Below are positions 26,129 to 38,350 of a stretch of DNA of 64,000 nt, piece by piece (the stretch's first letter is position 1; every line of letters starts with the position of its first letter). Origin of the DNA: Chlamydoabsidia padenii (Eukaryota; Mucoromycota; Mucoromycetes; Mucorales; Cunninghamellaceae); the NCBI GenBank assembly GCA_025330725.1, contig JAIWND010000035.1, forward strand, positions 1-64,000, written 5' to 3'. The notes under the pieces are model-generated. The model was given only the letters and a program-made list of their open reading frames with translations. It made no database searches and was not told the origin of the DNA. Made by a program: the position numbers and the translations under genes.

Positions 26129-26731
26129 GTGTAGAAGTAAAGAAGAAGAGAGGAAAAGAAAATTTTACAAAAAAAGGAACAATGCAATTTTATTCCGCTT
26201 GTCGGGAAATGGCGACCGCTGATGGCCAGACTGAAGCCAAAAACTCCATTTATTTGCATGACGCTTTGCGTCGATCAATTCTGGATTCCGACACAGGTCA
26301 AACAATGTATCGTTGGTCAAGCAGCCTTTGTAAAAATGTCAGGACAGTTGAAATCAAGCAACGCATAGTAAAAGGAGTCGGGAATAGATTTTTATTATAG
26401 ACAAGACATTTAAATCCAGCTTTACGATAAAGTTTACGATTAGCCAAGTACCCTTACTTCTTCAATAGTGTCAAAAACTTTTGTATCTTTGTCTTTCAAA
26501 CCAAAAGGGCAACAAGTTTGATCGACATTTGTTTTTTGGAAATCCGACAACTGTTTCTGAATGTGCGACCCACTTTTCAAACAAAACCACACAGATCTTT
26601 ATTAACAACAAGTTAAAAAAAGGCAAATGTAAAAAAAATCAATAACCAACACTATTATATGGCATCAGATAATAATAAAAAAAGGAAGTGAAGGGGGGGG
26701 GGAATAACATGTATAGATCATCCAAGTTTGA
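26023..26731. other. Intergenic, between the Helitron remnant and alpha-tubulin
   Basis: No gene is supported. It contains a 52-base A run at 26075-26126. The open frame downstream of it (to 26400) has no recognisable content. Confidence 0.5.
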
Positions 26732-27136
26732 TTAGTATTCTTCTTCGAGTTCCAATTCAGAATCACCCATGGAGTCAGATCCAACTTCTTCATAATCTTT
26801 TTCGAGAGCAGCCAAATCTTCACGCGCTTCCGAGAATTCACCTTCTTCCATACCTTCACCCACATACCAATGGACAAAGGCACGTTTAGCATACATCAAG
26901 TCGAATTTGTGGTCGAGACGTTCCCAGGCTTCCTTGATGGCAGTAGTGTTGGATAAGAGACAGACAGCTACAATTGGATATGCATCAAAAGTTAGTATAC
27001 AAAGTAAAAAGAGAGAGAGAGAGATGATTTAGCTATAACTTACCCCGGTTTACTTCAGCTACATCTCCATTAGGAATGGCACTAGGCTTTTGGCTATTAA
27101 TACCAACCTATATATACATGTAAAAGATGAGCAAGA

Positions 27137-27172
<36 letters not shown>

Positions 27173-28600
27173 GAATGGGATATGTATATTTACCTTGAAA
27201 CCAGTAGGGCACCAGTCAACAAATTGAATTGTGCTCTTTGTCTTGATACTAGCAATAGCAGCATTGGTGTCCTTGGGCACGACATCACCACGATATAACA
27301 AACAACAAGCCATGTATTTGCCATTACGAGGATCACACTTGACCATTTGATTGTTGGGTTCGAAGCAAGAGTAAGTGATTTCCGACACCGACATTTGTTC
27401 ATGGTGAGCTTTGGCAGCAGAGATGATAGGAGCATAAGTGACCAAAGGGAAATGGATACGAGGATAAGGCACCAAGTTGGTTTGGAATTCATTGAGATCG
27501 ACATTGAGTGAGCCATCAAAACGGAGAGAGGCAGTGATAGAAGATACAACTTGAGCAATCAATCGGTTGAGGTTGGAATAAGTAGGTCGTTCGATATCCA
27601 AGTTGCGGCGACAGATATCATAAATGGCTTCATTATCAACCATAAAGGAGCAGTCGGCATGTTCTAGAGTGGTATGAGTTGTCAAGATAGAGTTGTAAGG
27701 TTCCACAACTGCAGTAGAGACTTGAGGAGCGGGATAAACCGAGAATTCCAATTTTGATTTTTTCCCATAGTCCACCGAGAGACGTTCCATCAAAAGAGAT
27801 CCAAACCCAGATCCAGTACCACCACCAAACGAATGGAACACAAGAAAGCCTTGAAGTCCAGTACAGTTATCCGCCAATTTGCGTACACGATCCAATACAG
27901 TATCCACCATTTCTTTACCCACAGTATAATGACCACGAGCATAGTTGTTGGCTGCATCTTCTTTACCAGAAATCAATTGTTCTAAACAAGAAGGGTTTAG
28001 TTAGTAAAGGTACATGATCCAAATCTCCTTAAAAATAAGGGGTGCTGACTTGTTTGTTTTTTGTTTATTATTCTGAATTTGATGACTTACCAGGATGGAA
28101 GAGTTGACGGTAGGTTCCTTGTAAAGATGAAGAGAGAGGGAGAAAGAAAAAAAAAAAAAGATTAGTAAAGGCGCATGATGATCAATGTTAGTTACCTGAT
28201 CGCACTTCATCAACCACAGTCGGTTCCAAATCCACCATGACAGTACGTGGGACATGTTTACCAGAGCTTGTTTCACTGAAGAAGGTACCAAAAGAATGAT
28301 TATCGGATTCTTGACCTTCAGAAATACGACCATCAGGTTGAATACCATGTTCAAGGCAATACTGTCAAAAAAAGAAGGAGAGATTAGTATCATGGTAATG
28401 ACCTCCTCCAGTCCTTTTCTTTTCAACTTACCAATTCCCAGCAAGCATTACCAATTTGGATACCGGCCTATAATATAAAATAAGTTAAAGGGTTTGTTAG
28501 AATACAAGGCGCATTGGACTCTTTGGTATCAACAAAAGAGTTTATTATAAAGTGTTTTCCCTTTTACCTGACCGACGTGGACGCTAATGATTTCTCTCAT
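26732..28600 (-). CDS. Alpha-tubulin
   Basis: This is the GTP-binding subunit of microtubules. Seven or so exons run from the ATG at 28600. Short 5' exons give [22 protein letters not shown] and then [14 protein letters not shown], an early-intron pattern common for fungal tubulins. The tubulin signature [20 protein letters not shown] is intact, as are [17 protein letters not shown] and [36 protein letters not shown] is followed by the helix H11-H12 segment, including [20 protein letters not shown]. The C-terminus is acidic and ends EEY with TAA at 26732, so a terminal Tyr is present. Length is about 450 residues, normal for the family. Intron 2 from the 3' end has a T run on the sense strand. 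Confidence 0.97.
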
Positions 28601-29221
28601 GATTAGAGGTTACAAGTAAGTATTGGGATAACAAAACAAAAGGTATATATATATATATATATAAAAGTGGGGTTTAATCAAGTTCGTAATTACGGTGAAC
28701 GTTGAAGATGCAGAAAGAAAAGAAAAAAAAAAGAAAAAATTTGAAAAAGTTCGCTGACTTTTTAAGGATCAAGCAAACCGAGCTAAAATTCAAAAAACAC
28801 GTGCAGGTTCGAATGCCGCACTCCGTAATGCATATGCAAAAAGCCTTTTTGATAAAATTCCATCCTGCAAGACTATATTCAGACGTATGCATAAATGTTA
28901 AACGATCAATCTTTCAAGTTTGGATAAAGCATGAAATCACTTTTCTCTTTGTCTTGAAAGTCTAAACATTATCACGCAGAAGATACAATCCAAATTTTTT
29001 CAATCATCCCAAGTGATAACTTCGGAAGGGGATCAAGTTGATCCGGCCCATGGAGTGATGGATGACACCATCGTGCAACCTATCACCCTAATGTAAGGGA
29101 GAGAGAAAAAAAAAAAATGCATTTTCAAATCCCGATTTTCAAATCCCGCATTTTGTTGTGGGGCCAATATTCAAAAAAAAAAAAAAGCTCTTTTTTCTTC
29201 CTTCCTCTTTTGATCTTTATC
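28601..29221. other. Divergent promoter region of alpha-tubulin and the KIAA1143-like gene
   Basis: No gene is supported. A short TA repeat lies near 28647-28663. At 29121-29148 two copies of TTTTCAAATCCCG stand in tandem, about 80-100 bases before the next start codon. Confidence 0.6.
29121..29148 (+). promoter_or_regulatory. Tandem TTTTCAAATCCCG motifs upstream of the KIAA1143-like gene
   Basis: Two near-identical copies, TTTTCAAATCCCGA and TTTTCAAATCCCGC, lie 1 base apart and about 75 bases before the ATG at 29222. This is the clearest example of a motif found near many genes in the window; a promoter role is inferred. Confidence 0.5.
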
Positions 29222-29750
29222 ATGGCGCCCAAAGAACTGACACCACACCAATTATCTAAAGGCTTGGAGTACATACACAAGGAACCAGCATTTTTAGCTC
29301 GACTCAAAGGCACCAGTAAAGCTCAAGAAAAGGCGAAACAGAAATTTGTTGATTATGAAGATGGACAAGACGATGAAGATTATGACGAACTAGACGGGGC
29401 TCAAGTGGTGGAATTGGACAGCAAAGGAAAAGGTAAGCATGAATAAACAGGGGATTAATGACATACTCATTGTATTTGATTTTATAGAAATACACAAGGA
29501 TACGGAAACGAAGGATGACAGCCAAGATGAAAAAACTCAAGACGAACCTGAAGACACCGGACCAGCCATTGATGAAAACGGACGATTACTCTTCAGACCA
29601 ACTAAAAAAAAGAAGACTACTCTGGGATCAACAAAACGAAGTTTGGAGGAAGCTATTGAAGACCATCGTAAAGAAAAGGGGATCAAGAAGAAGACCAAGA
29701 AGATCAAGAAAGAAAAACCAATGACTCTATCCTTTGATCCTGATGAATAG
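29222..29750 (+). CDS. KIAA1143-like (DUF4604) protein
   Basis: A small nuclear-type acidic/basic protein of about 155 residues with no established biochemical role. Two exons: the first starts MAPKELTPHQLSKGLEYIHK and contains EPAFLARLKG, the hallmark N-terminal block of the family (human EPAFLARFK). The second carries DENGRLLFRPTKKKK, matching the conserved 'DGRIIYR' block. It has a Lys-rich C-terminus ending MTLSFDPDE, matching the family's LLSFD ending. The GTAAGC...TATAG intron joins them in phase. The order of the three conserved blocks and the size make the assignment fairly secure, although the proteins are low in complexity. Confidence 0.8.
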
Positions 29751-29924
29751 TTTTATAATTGATCCCTTTTGATATAGTATACCCATTATTCTTTTTTTTT
29801 TTTTTTTATGTCATTGTATTGTATTGCCCTACAGTAGTATATAAACTTTTATAATAAAACATGATGTTTGATGATGTCCTTCGAAGGGCCTGTCCACTCG
29901 ATTTGATATTTTTTAAATCCCGCC

Positions 29925-29955
<31 letters not shown>

Positions 29956-30175
29956 GGCTGGGCTGTGTTGGAGTCACAGGCTTGCTTGGCAATATATATA
30001 TAAAAAAAAGGGAACCCCGCGCCAACTCTCTTTCTTTCCCTTTTTCTTTTCTTGATACATTCTACATACTTTTTGTACATACATATATCTTGTGACTTAT
30101 TGTACCAACACCCCTCTCTCTTCCTCTATATATATTCAAACAAAGACTCTCTATATATAAACAATATGGGAAGCG
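29751..30175. other. Intergenic region between the KIAA1143-like and CHO1 genes
   Basis: Contains a T run (29791-29806), a TTTAAATCCCGCC copy of the recurring motif at 29911-29923 followed by a second T run, and a pyrimidine-rich leader (30020-30050) before the CHO1 start. Confidence 0.6.
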
Positions 30176-30664
30176 ACGAAGCGAAAAAGACTTCCAATCC
30201 AAGACACTTCTCTCTTGTCCGGTAAGCACTGGCTGATCTGATATCAAAAGAATACCTTACTAACTTGATTATATCTTCTTTTTTTTTTATGAAATAACAT
30301 AGTAACTTTTATATTGCTGATATCATTACCTTGATGAATGGTGTTTGTGGTGTCCAGTCAGTATTTGCTTCCATGCGGTACCTTGTATCAAACGATATTG
30401 GTGATCTTTATTCTGCCATGACCTTTATGCCTTTTGGACTCCTCTTTGACTTTATGGATGGTCGTGTTGCTCGGTGGAGAAACAATTCTTCTTTACTAGG
30501 TCAAGAACTGGATAGTCTGGCTGACTTGGTAAGTAAAATAAAAAGGTGTGTGTGTGTGTATAGATGTTATCATGATATCTAACTAAAGAACACATCTTTT
30601 GATTCTTCATTGCTTGTAGATCTCCTTTGGTCTTGCTCCAGCTGCTCTTGCATATGCCAGTAAG

Positions 30665-30713
<49 letters not shown>

Positions 30714-31144
30714 AAAAAAAAAGAAAAGAGGGGTCCATAGGATCGGGTCAGATAACACAAAGGAACTGGTACTAACAATCCCCCACTTTTATCGATATAT
30801 ATATATTCATCCTAGTCGGTATGCGTACTTATTTGGATACGGTGGTGTTAACTTACTTTGTCTGTTGTGGCATAGCAAGATTAGCAAGATATAATGCTAC
30901 TGTGGCGTTGGCTCCCAAGGATGCGACTGGTAAAGTAAATCATTTTGAAGGTACCCCTATTCCTACTTCTTTATCACTGGTGGCTTTATTGGCATACTTT
31001 GTTTTACATGATCGTTACTTGGATTCCTTACCTGGTCAATTGACTGTGTTTGCTGAAGGTTGGGAACTTCATCCTCTGGTCCTCATTTATGCTGTCAGTG
31101 GTACCTTAATGATCAGCAAAACCCTTAGAATCCCTAAACCTTAA
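30176..31144 (+). CDS. cho1: CDP-diacylglycerol-serine O-phosphatidyltransferase (Cho1/Pss1)
   Basis: An ER membrane enzyme that makes phosphatidylserine from CDP-diacylglycerol and serine. Four or five exons run from the ATG at 30176 ([19 protein letters not shown]). The CDP-alcohol phosphotransferase signature DG..AR........G...D...D is complete: [11 protein letters not shown] then [23 protein letters not shown] and [12 protein letters not shown] are further Cho1 hallmarks. Several hydrophobic segments follow, and the protein ends TLRIPKP, as in other fungal Cho1. Unlike most introns here, the one after ALAYA has a sense-strand A run (about 43 bases) close to its donor. Confidence 0.95.
30669..30722. 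repeat. Poly(A) tract on the sense strand of the cho1 intron
   Basis: About 43 A, then A-rich with single G. It begins a few bases after the GTAAGT-type donor. Most other long tracts in the window are T on the sense strand and lie nearer the acceptor. Confidence 0.9.
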
Positions 31145-31449
31145 AAATAATACTTTGTAGTCTATTCTATTACTTCTTTACTCTTTTATTTGTCCCCCGC
31201 CCCATACCATATCATCTCTTCTTTGTCTCTTTGTCTTAATGACGTTAACTATCAATAAAGAACAATATTTGTCATTCCCTGTCCTCAAAAGTCAAATCAT
31301 GTTACCCAACGTATCATCCCCCATATGATCATATTGAATATTATTTGGATTTTATTATATAAAATGTATGTAATGTAAAGTACTAATAAATTAAAAAGCA
31401 AAACTATTAAACTATCAAGCTATGACTATGTGTAAAAAAAAATCAAGGA
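31145..31449. other. Convergent 3' flanks of cho1 and the Slm-like gene
   Basis: No gene is seen. AT-rich, with several AATAAA-like elements on each strand (for example near 31255 and 31385). Confidence 0.5.
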
Positions 31450-33102
31450 TTAATCCAGTTTCTGTGCCGACCCGACGTATAGATCTCCAGAAGGTGCAGC
31501 GTCAGAGGTTACTTCGACTCCGGTTGGTGTAGTAGCATCCACATTGTCATCAGCCATATTAAGTTTGTCATTGTATCGTTCGACAAAGTCATCTACATTG
31601 TACTTGTCGGTGGTTGGTGCAGATTGGAAGGTGGTAGTGTCTGTAGGTTGATTGGTGGACGATGCAGATGGGAAGGTGGTTTCTGTAGGCTGGAGGGTGA
31701 TGTCTTCTGCAGGCTGGAAGGTGTTGTTGTTTGTTGAAGGCTGATCAGTGGATGAGGCAGGCTGGAAGGTTGTTTCGGTAGGCTGATCAGTGGATAAGGC
31801 AGGCTGGAAGGTTGCTTCGGCAGGCTGAACAGTGGATGAGGCAGGCTGGAAGGTTGCTTCGGTAGGCTGAACATTGGGTTGAATGGTGGTGTCGGCAGGT
31901 TGGGCGATGGAGTTTTCAGTCTGGAAAGTGGTGTCTGCAGGATTAACTGGTTGTTGATTTTGCCCATAGTTGATAGTATCCTTCTTGGGTGTACTGGGTG
32001 TTTTAATGTTGTTAGATCCAATAGTCGCGGTCGATACTTGTTTCGATAAAGGTGATTTGCCATGCTGTTGTTGTAAACGAGGCGTAGAAGGTGCCATATT
32101 GTCGGGCAATACAGCAGCAGTGGATAAGTTGTTGTTATTGTTGGCATCCTCTTCTTCATCGCTGTTATCCATTGTTGCTTCACCTTGCTCGATCATCCTG
32201 TTTTGATCATCCCCTCCGTTAGTAAGAAGACGGTTGCTGGCATTTCCTTCGTCCCGTTCGTCTGATTCCATTCCAGGCAAGGCAGCAGGAATCGCTTCAA
32301 TATCCAACATTTCATGAGAAGCATTGACTTGAGACAGCCGTTGGGCTTCAGAGTACCAATCCGCCAAATCACTTTCATCGTTTGCTTGGAAGATAAAGGC
32401 TTTTTGACCACCTAGAGTTTTCTTGCGACCACTGATTTGGAAACACAGGTCGGCAGCTTGTTCATCAGTAGAGGAGACTGTGGCATGGGGCAAGAAGATC
32501 GATAGGTCAGGAGACAGGGGATCGGTTTCAAAGTGTTTGGCATTCTTGAACCCATGTAAATAACCACCTAAGGGAAAAAAAAAAAAAAAAAAGGCAAGTT
32601 GGTTAGTTCAAATAAAAAAGAGAGAGAGAGAGTATTGGTACTTACAAGGAGTCAAAACATAAAGACCTTCCTTCCATTTCTTGAGAGCATTCTTGCGGTT
32701 CAAAAAGTTGACCTTGGTTGGGATACAGAGAGAGTTGGACTGGTTAGCATAGCTCATTTCGTCATCAGTCTTGTAAGTCGCCTTTTCATTAACCAGTTGG
32801 AACTGATTACGGCGCACGAATTCGTTCCAGTCAGAGTTGGGTTGGATGTTGGTGATAGTAGATGTCACCTTGTCGACAAGTGATCTGGCGTCCATACGAT
32901 TTTCAATAAGGAAGTTTTCCCAGTTGCTGGTGACATTGCTGAGACTACCAAAGATGCGTTGTTCCACCGTGGCTGTTTCCCGTTGAAGTTGAATGACGTT
33001 TTCATGTAGTTGGTTTTCTTCATTGTACAAGGATTTAAAAGCTTGGACAACACCTGCAATTAGATATATGTAAAAATATAACCGAAAGAAAGAAGATGTG
33101 AG

Positions 33103-33139
<37 letters not shown>

Positions 33140-34092
33140 AAAAGATGAATTTGTATTTTGAAATCCCGACTTACTTAGATTCAATAAGGCAGGGTCTTCT
33201 GTGGGTGAGACTTTGTCTGGAGTGTGATGAACATACTTGACAGCATTGTCCAATTGATTGACCATATTGTCAGCTTGTTGACGAGCATTGTAAAGGATTG
33301 ATGAGCGTAAGGAAGGGTCCTTTTCAATGGATTTGACAAAAATCTTGAGATCTTCTTGAATATTGGCCAGACTTGGTATGACCGCGGACTTTAAATACCC
33401 AGCATATTCATGATGCATCATACTTTTCTCCACAGTATAATTACGATAAGATATCCAAATATCTTGAGCACCACCAGATTGTAAGAATTGGTTATTAGAT
33501 TCTCGGAAGGGTACCTCTAATGGTTTGTTGGAAGCTGCATAACCACTGGCTGTCTTGGTTTCAATATCAACAATGTTTTTGAACATTTCATTCTATAAAA
33601 AGTAGGGTGTGAGATTTTTAACCCCCGCTTGCATGAATTTTCTTTTTTTCTTCTTACCAAATCCTTGATAGCCCCGCGCCAAATAGAAAGACGATTACAT
33701 AATAAATCAACAGGTTCTATACCACCAGACATACGATAGATCTGCTGCTGAACTTTGTTGGGTCGCTTCAAGGCAAGATTACGTTTGGGTTGAGAAGCAA
33801 AGATGGGAGGTGGTTCCTTGTCCCGACTGGCTTGACTTGTACGACTGATACCAGCATTAAAAGGTTGTAATTCTCGACGACCACCACCACCTTGTTGACC
33901 GGGTACCATCTGCTGATGCTGATCTCGATCACCATGATGATCTTCTTGCCATTCACCAGGTGGTAAAGGCTTGGTGTCTTTTGCAACTAGTTTGGGGACT
34001 CGAATTCCTTTTGGCAAATGAGGTAATGTTTTACGATTGACATAATCATTGGTTGCATTCGCCCTAGAACTACTTGGTTGATAAGATGACAT
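31450..34092 (-). CDS. Slm1/Slm2-like F-BAR and PH domain protein (TORC2 effector type)
   Basis: In yeast, Slm1/2 bind PI(4,5)P2 at eisosomes and bring Ypk1 to TORC2. Four exons run from the ATG at 34092 (MSSYQPSSSRANATNDYV). About 110 residues of Gly/Gln-rich N-terminus are followed by the helical F-BAR-like part, from RMSGGIEPVDLLCNRLSIWR to the exon with LYNEENQLHENVIQLQRE. Next comes a PH domain (ALKKWKEGLYVLTP, GGYLHGFKNAKHFETDP, FIFQANDESDLADWYSEAQR). The C-terminal tail of about 250 residues is disordered and contains a degenerate tandem repeat of about 14 residues (TFQPASSTVQPAEA type). The tail ends SAQKLD at 31450. The F-BAR plus PH order and the loop sequence support Slm; other fungal BAR-PH proteins are less likely. 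Confidence 0.85.
31615..31945. repeat. Degenerate minisatellite (about 42-base unit) in the Slm-like gene
   Basis: Variants of GGCTGGAAGGTTGCTTCGGT and GGCTGATCAGTGGATGAGGC alternate about every 42 bases. They encode TFQPA-S-T--QP repeats in the disordered tail. Confidence 0.85.
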
Positions 34093-35277
34093 TATAGAAA
34101 AAGAAGTAAATAATAAGAATGAAAAGAGTGAAAGAGGATCCGAAAAGTTAGGGCTTTGTGTTCTAAAGATATAAAAGATTGAAGAGTGTCATGGGTTAGC
34201 TACTCGCAACTCACCCATGAAAGATGACGTTGAAACAAGGTAATGCGGTGTTTCAAATAAAGGTACCCAGCTTTAAATCAAATGGGTTTCGACATTTTTT
34301 TTTTTCTTCTTCCTTGCTTTGACAGCTGCTAAATATAGATTAAAACTCATGCAAAAGAAAATTATGCAACAGTAGTGAGGAAAAAAAACGTTTTGTCTTT
34401 CTTCTTCTTGTTGGATTCGAATCCCGTTGCCAAAATAGGAAATCATGCAGATTTACTGTTGCTCCTTTTTTTGTGATGGTGGATTACATACTCGAGGAGA
34501 CTATGAAAAAGATATTCATGCAATCAAGAATCTTTGTCCTACATACTTTGCTTTTGACTAATGACATAATGAATAACCAGCTTTTCGTTGTGCATTGGGG
34601 ACCCTTTTTCCTGATTGTCTATGTACGTATTGAAAAAAAAAGGTATTGGTCCACCCGTTGAATGAACATATGTACCAGAACTTTAAATACTTATATATAC
34701 TACATAAAAAAGACTATCGTTAATCAATTGTGCCCCTGAAAAAGGTGATCTCAAGGTTGTTGTTTTGTATCACCGTTCAAATCAAACTGTCCCACCCAGA
34801 TGGTTGGACTTTTATCTCCTATTCATTCTTACTGTGTTGTTTTCTGAAGGTTGTTTAAGGAGTGATATGATAGATTAGTATTGCCACCCATCAGAGATCA
34901 CTTTCCAAAACACATGGCAGGTGTTAAGAGCGTTGTAAGATTTGTCGGGATTTGAAAAATCATCGAGTTTTCAAGCCAAAAAAAAAACAAATTCACATTT
35001 TCTCCTCCTTTTCCCTCTTCTTCTTTTACTTCTCTCCGCCCCCTTCCTTCTTCTGTTTTGCTCTTATTTACGTTTTTCTTATCACCTATTATTATCCATT
35101 CCTTCTTTTACCCTTTGATTGTGTCTCATCGTCTATACTTCTTATTTATACCCTCATTTGTTACATGATACATCCCCATTCTACTCTTTCTCTTTATATG
35201 CACTATTAATACTACTTGTTTGATCCCCCATTCCAGCACATTTATCTATTTACGACAACTTTATAATATCAAATACA
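34093..35277. other. Divergent upstream region of the Slm-like and Vts1-like genes
   Basis: About 1.2 kb without a supported gene. It has motif copies at 34413-34428 (GGATTCGAATCCCG) and 34946-34957 (reverse CGGGATTTGAAA). A long pyrimidine-rich leader precedes the Vts1-like start (34990-35260). The first motif looks like a tRNA T-arm but has no partner structure. Confidence 0.5.
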
Positions 35278-37806
35278 ATGACCACCACTCACGACGTCCA
35301 CCGTGCTATTGAAGAAAACCTTTTCAACAGCTTCCAACGACATTCCTCCATACATTCACCAGCAACTGCAAGTTTGGCATCTTTTCGGTCAATGACAGCA
35401 TCTGATCTTATCGGCTTACTTCCAGGAACACCACACTCTTCTTCGTCACATCGACATGGGCAACAACAACAACAACGAGGTCGAATGGCAAGAGATCGTC
35501 CTGCTTCTGATATCCTCCATCCTCACCTCTCCACCAACATCCCTAGCTCCACAAGTGCTCATCTTACTGAAGGTAAGTTGATAAAACAAGATAAACTAAA
35601 GGGGGTCAACTGTTGTTTTATTCTTTTAGGGAGAAGGAATGAATAGGGATGTTACTATGTACCTGAAACTAAACTCATTCCCTTTTATTATTATTATCAT
35701 GTAGCAGAAGCAATTGATCAATGGTTTGAAAACATTCAACGATATGAACAAATGCTGGAGGAAGTAGCGGCTGCCAGTTTGGATGAAACCTTCAAGGATG
35801 AACTTCAACATGTCAATCAATGGATACGGTGTCGATCGGATGCTGAACGTACGGCAGCCTTGTATTCTGTAGTCCAAAATGCTTCTCAAATTCAAATCCG
35901 GTTTTTGATCATGGTCCTTCAACAATTGGCGAATCAAGAGCCGTTTGGGAATTTGCTTACTTCTGCTGGTCAGGATAAAGGTAATTAGTTATATGGTGAT
36001 AGCAATGTGGAATAGGTAACTAACTTTACCTCTTATCTTCAATGGAATAGATTCATTCATTGGTCCAGTAGCTGGCTCTGTGGTGTCAACTGAATCGGAA
36101 TATGAACGCAGGAAACGACAAATGTATCCACCTACTCATCGGCACGGTATGAACCACACTACTCGATCACCTATTCGTATCACTTCAGCATCTAGTGAAC
36201 CTGACGATCTTCGGCGAAACAGCGATCTATTCGGCTCCAGTCGGTTTTTAGTCGACTCTTCAAAAATCAGTAGTGTATTAGGGCGACAGGGTTTACTACA
36301 CGAAAAGGCATTGGCAGCCCGGGCTCAAATTCAAGCAGTTAATGGGGGTAGAACAGTGGGTCTAGGGTCAGCAAAATCAGACTCGATCAATGGACGTATA
36401 CAACAACCTCTTTTATCTAGTACATCATCAACACCAACAAATGCAACCTCGTCATCTTCCTCTTCCTCCTCTGCTTCATTGGACAGTCCTTCTTCCGATA
36501 CTCTCCAACAACATCCTTCTCTGTTTGGTACGGATTGGCCATTTCCATTGACTCGACATACACCCGAACGATCCTCCTTGGTGGGTCGCATTGGTGATCA
36601 TCGTTCCACCATCAGTAAAGCATCATCTCTTGACGAGACTTGGTCATTTGGCTCACTATCCAAGAAAAAGAAGGACTTGATCGATCTCCCCTCATGGAAT
36701 GGTAGGAAAAGTGGTCCGATACGTGAAGAACAAGAATCATTGAACGACCTTCCTGCAAGACATCTCAACATGCCAGCATCATCAAAAACACCATCTTCTT
36801 CAACAAATCACGGCATGATGACATCCAGTTTGCACAACAGTCTCAATACTCTGGAACAAGCTCAAGCTCGACTTCGTGGTGAAAGCACACGTCCTCGCCA
36901 GTGGCCTAGAACACCCATCCAAATGAACTCTGATACTCCTCGTACAATGAAATCTAATCTGGACAGCAAACTGGACTCTACACCAACTCTTGGACTCGGC
37001 AACAGCAGTAACAGCAGTAGGAGCAGCACCAGTAGCAACACCAGTATAGGCATAGCACTAACGCCACCTCTAGTCTATTCTAATATGACTTCGAAACGGA
37101 ATATCTCGCCTTCTCCTTCTGGTACACCGACGGCATCATTGATCACAACAAGAACATCTTCTCCGTCTCTCATATCACCAGCAACTCCAACAACAGATAC
37201 TTCATCATCATTACAATCAAAATCGCCAATACCACCCATTCCACTCGGTAACCAGTTTACGACTCCTCCCACAGTATATGAAAACGAAATGCTCGAAACC
37301 ATGACACCAGCAAATTCGGGCTACCAAAGCGATCATAGTGAAGGCTCTACGACCAGTGTAAAAGAAAATGTATTGACGGGAACGGCCAGGCGACGTAAAC
37401 GATCATCCGCCGCAAGAGCACTGAAAGACAAGATTGCTGCTGAAACTGTCGATTTGGATTTGATGAAAGGTAAACAATGAACAAGCAACGAAAGAGGATG
37501 GTGGTACTAACTTCTTTTTTTTTTTTTTTCTTTGTTGTAGATGTCCAAAACTGGCTCCGGAGCTTAAGGTTGCATAAGTACGGACATGCATTTGATGGAT
37601 TACAGTGGCAACAAGTGGTTCGTATGAATGATCAAGATATGATTGATGCTGGTGTCAATACTATTGGGGCAAGACGAAAATTACTCAAGGTGTTTGAAAA
37701 TGTCCAACGATACTGTGATGAAAATGTAAGTCTTGGGTTGGACGATAATAATGTAAAGACTAAATTGTAATTATCTCTTATTTTGACATAGAACATCGTA
37801 TATTGA
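35278..37806 (+). CDS. vts1: Vts1/Smaug-family SAM-domain RNA-binding protein
   Basis: A cytoplasmic post-transcriptional regulator that binds Smaug-recognition hairpins and recruits Ccr4-Not. Five exons run from the ATG at 35278 (MTTTHDVHRAIEENLFNSF). Exon 2 holds the conserved N-terminal helical region (AIDQWFENIQRYEQMLEE, then DAERTAALYSVVQNASQIQI), shared with Vts1/Smaug. A long Ser/Thr/Pro-rich linker follows. The SAM domain is at the end: VQNWLRSLRLHKYGHAF, then DMIDAGVNTIGARRKLLK, whose basic 'GARRKLL' segment contacts RNA. After CDEN a GTAAGT donor and a CATAG acceptor suggest a last exon coding NIVY and TGA at 37804. Without that splice the frame ends at 37770. Confidence 0.92.
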
Positions 37807-38350
37807 TCGATTGATACTCCAAATACATATACTAGGTTTAGGCTTGATTTTGTACTCTCTCTCTCTTCCTTTTTTTTAATGCAAAATATAATAAAAATTT
37901 GATGTCTTGTGCGTAAATGGTAGACATCACTATTGATAAATGACTTTTTACTTTTTGGTAGACTGATGGAACTTGTTGATACTTTTATTGATCCTACGAG
38001 AAATGGACACCATCCTGTCTATTATCAATTATGCAAGTGGGTCGATTTAAACCCCGGCTTTGATCACTCTATATGTCCTAGCAAATAAGAAGTGGAATCT
38101 ATGTAAAAGCTTGTATCATTGTACATGATAAGCACATATACCATTCTTATGGACCATATCTGATGAATCATTTATTCATTTCGTATCTATGCAATTACAA
38201 TACAGTTTTTTATTTTTCGTAGGCCCATGTTGAGTGGTGGCTTGATTTTCTCGATAGTGCGGCGTTTGAATCAATCTGACATATTTTGCCTTTTACTTTT
38301 TTTTTTTTTTGTCTCTCACTTCTTCTTCCAGTCGCCACGAATTACTCGCC
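37807..38350. other. Intergenic region upstream of the SAM-carrier gene
   Basis: No gene is seen. It contains motif-like TTTAAACCCCGGCTTTG near 38044 and GCGGCGTTTGAATC near 38260, then a T run and pyrimidine tract ahead of the start. Confidence 0.5.

Noticed and set aside
26050..26400. Open frame starting with poly-Lys
   Set aside because: Begins in a 52-base A run and shows no recognisable content or splice context.
28702..28965. Lys-rich 87-codon frame upstream of the KIAA1143-like gene
   Set aside because: AT-rich composition explains it; no family resemblance, and it sits in a divergent promoter.
34413..34428. GGATTCGAATCCCG as a tRNA T-arm
   Set aside because: No D-arm, anticodon stem or acceptor stem could be built around it; it is a variant of the recurring motif.
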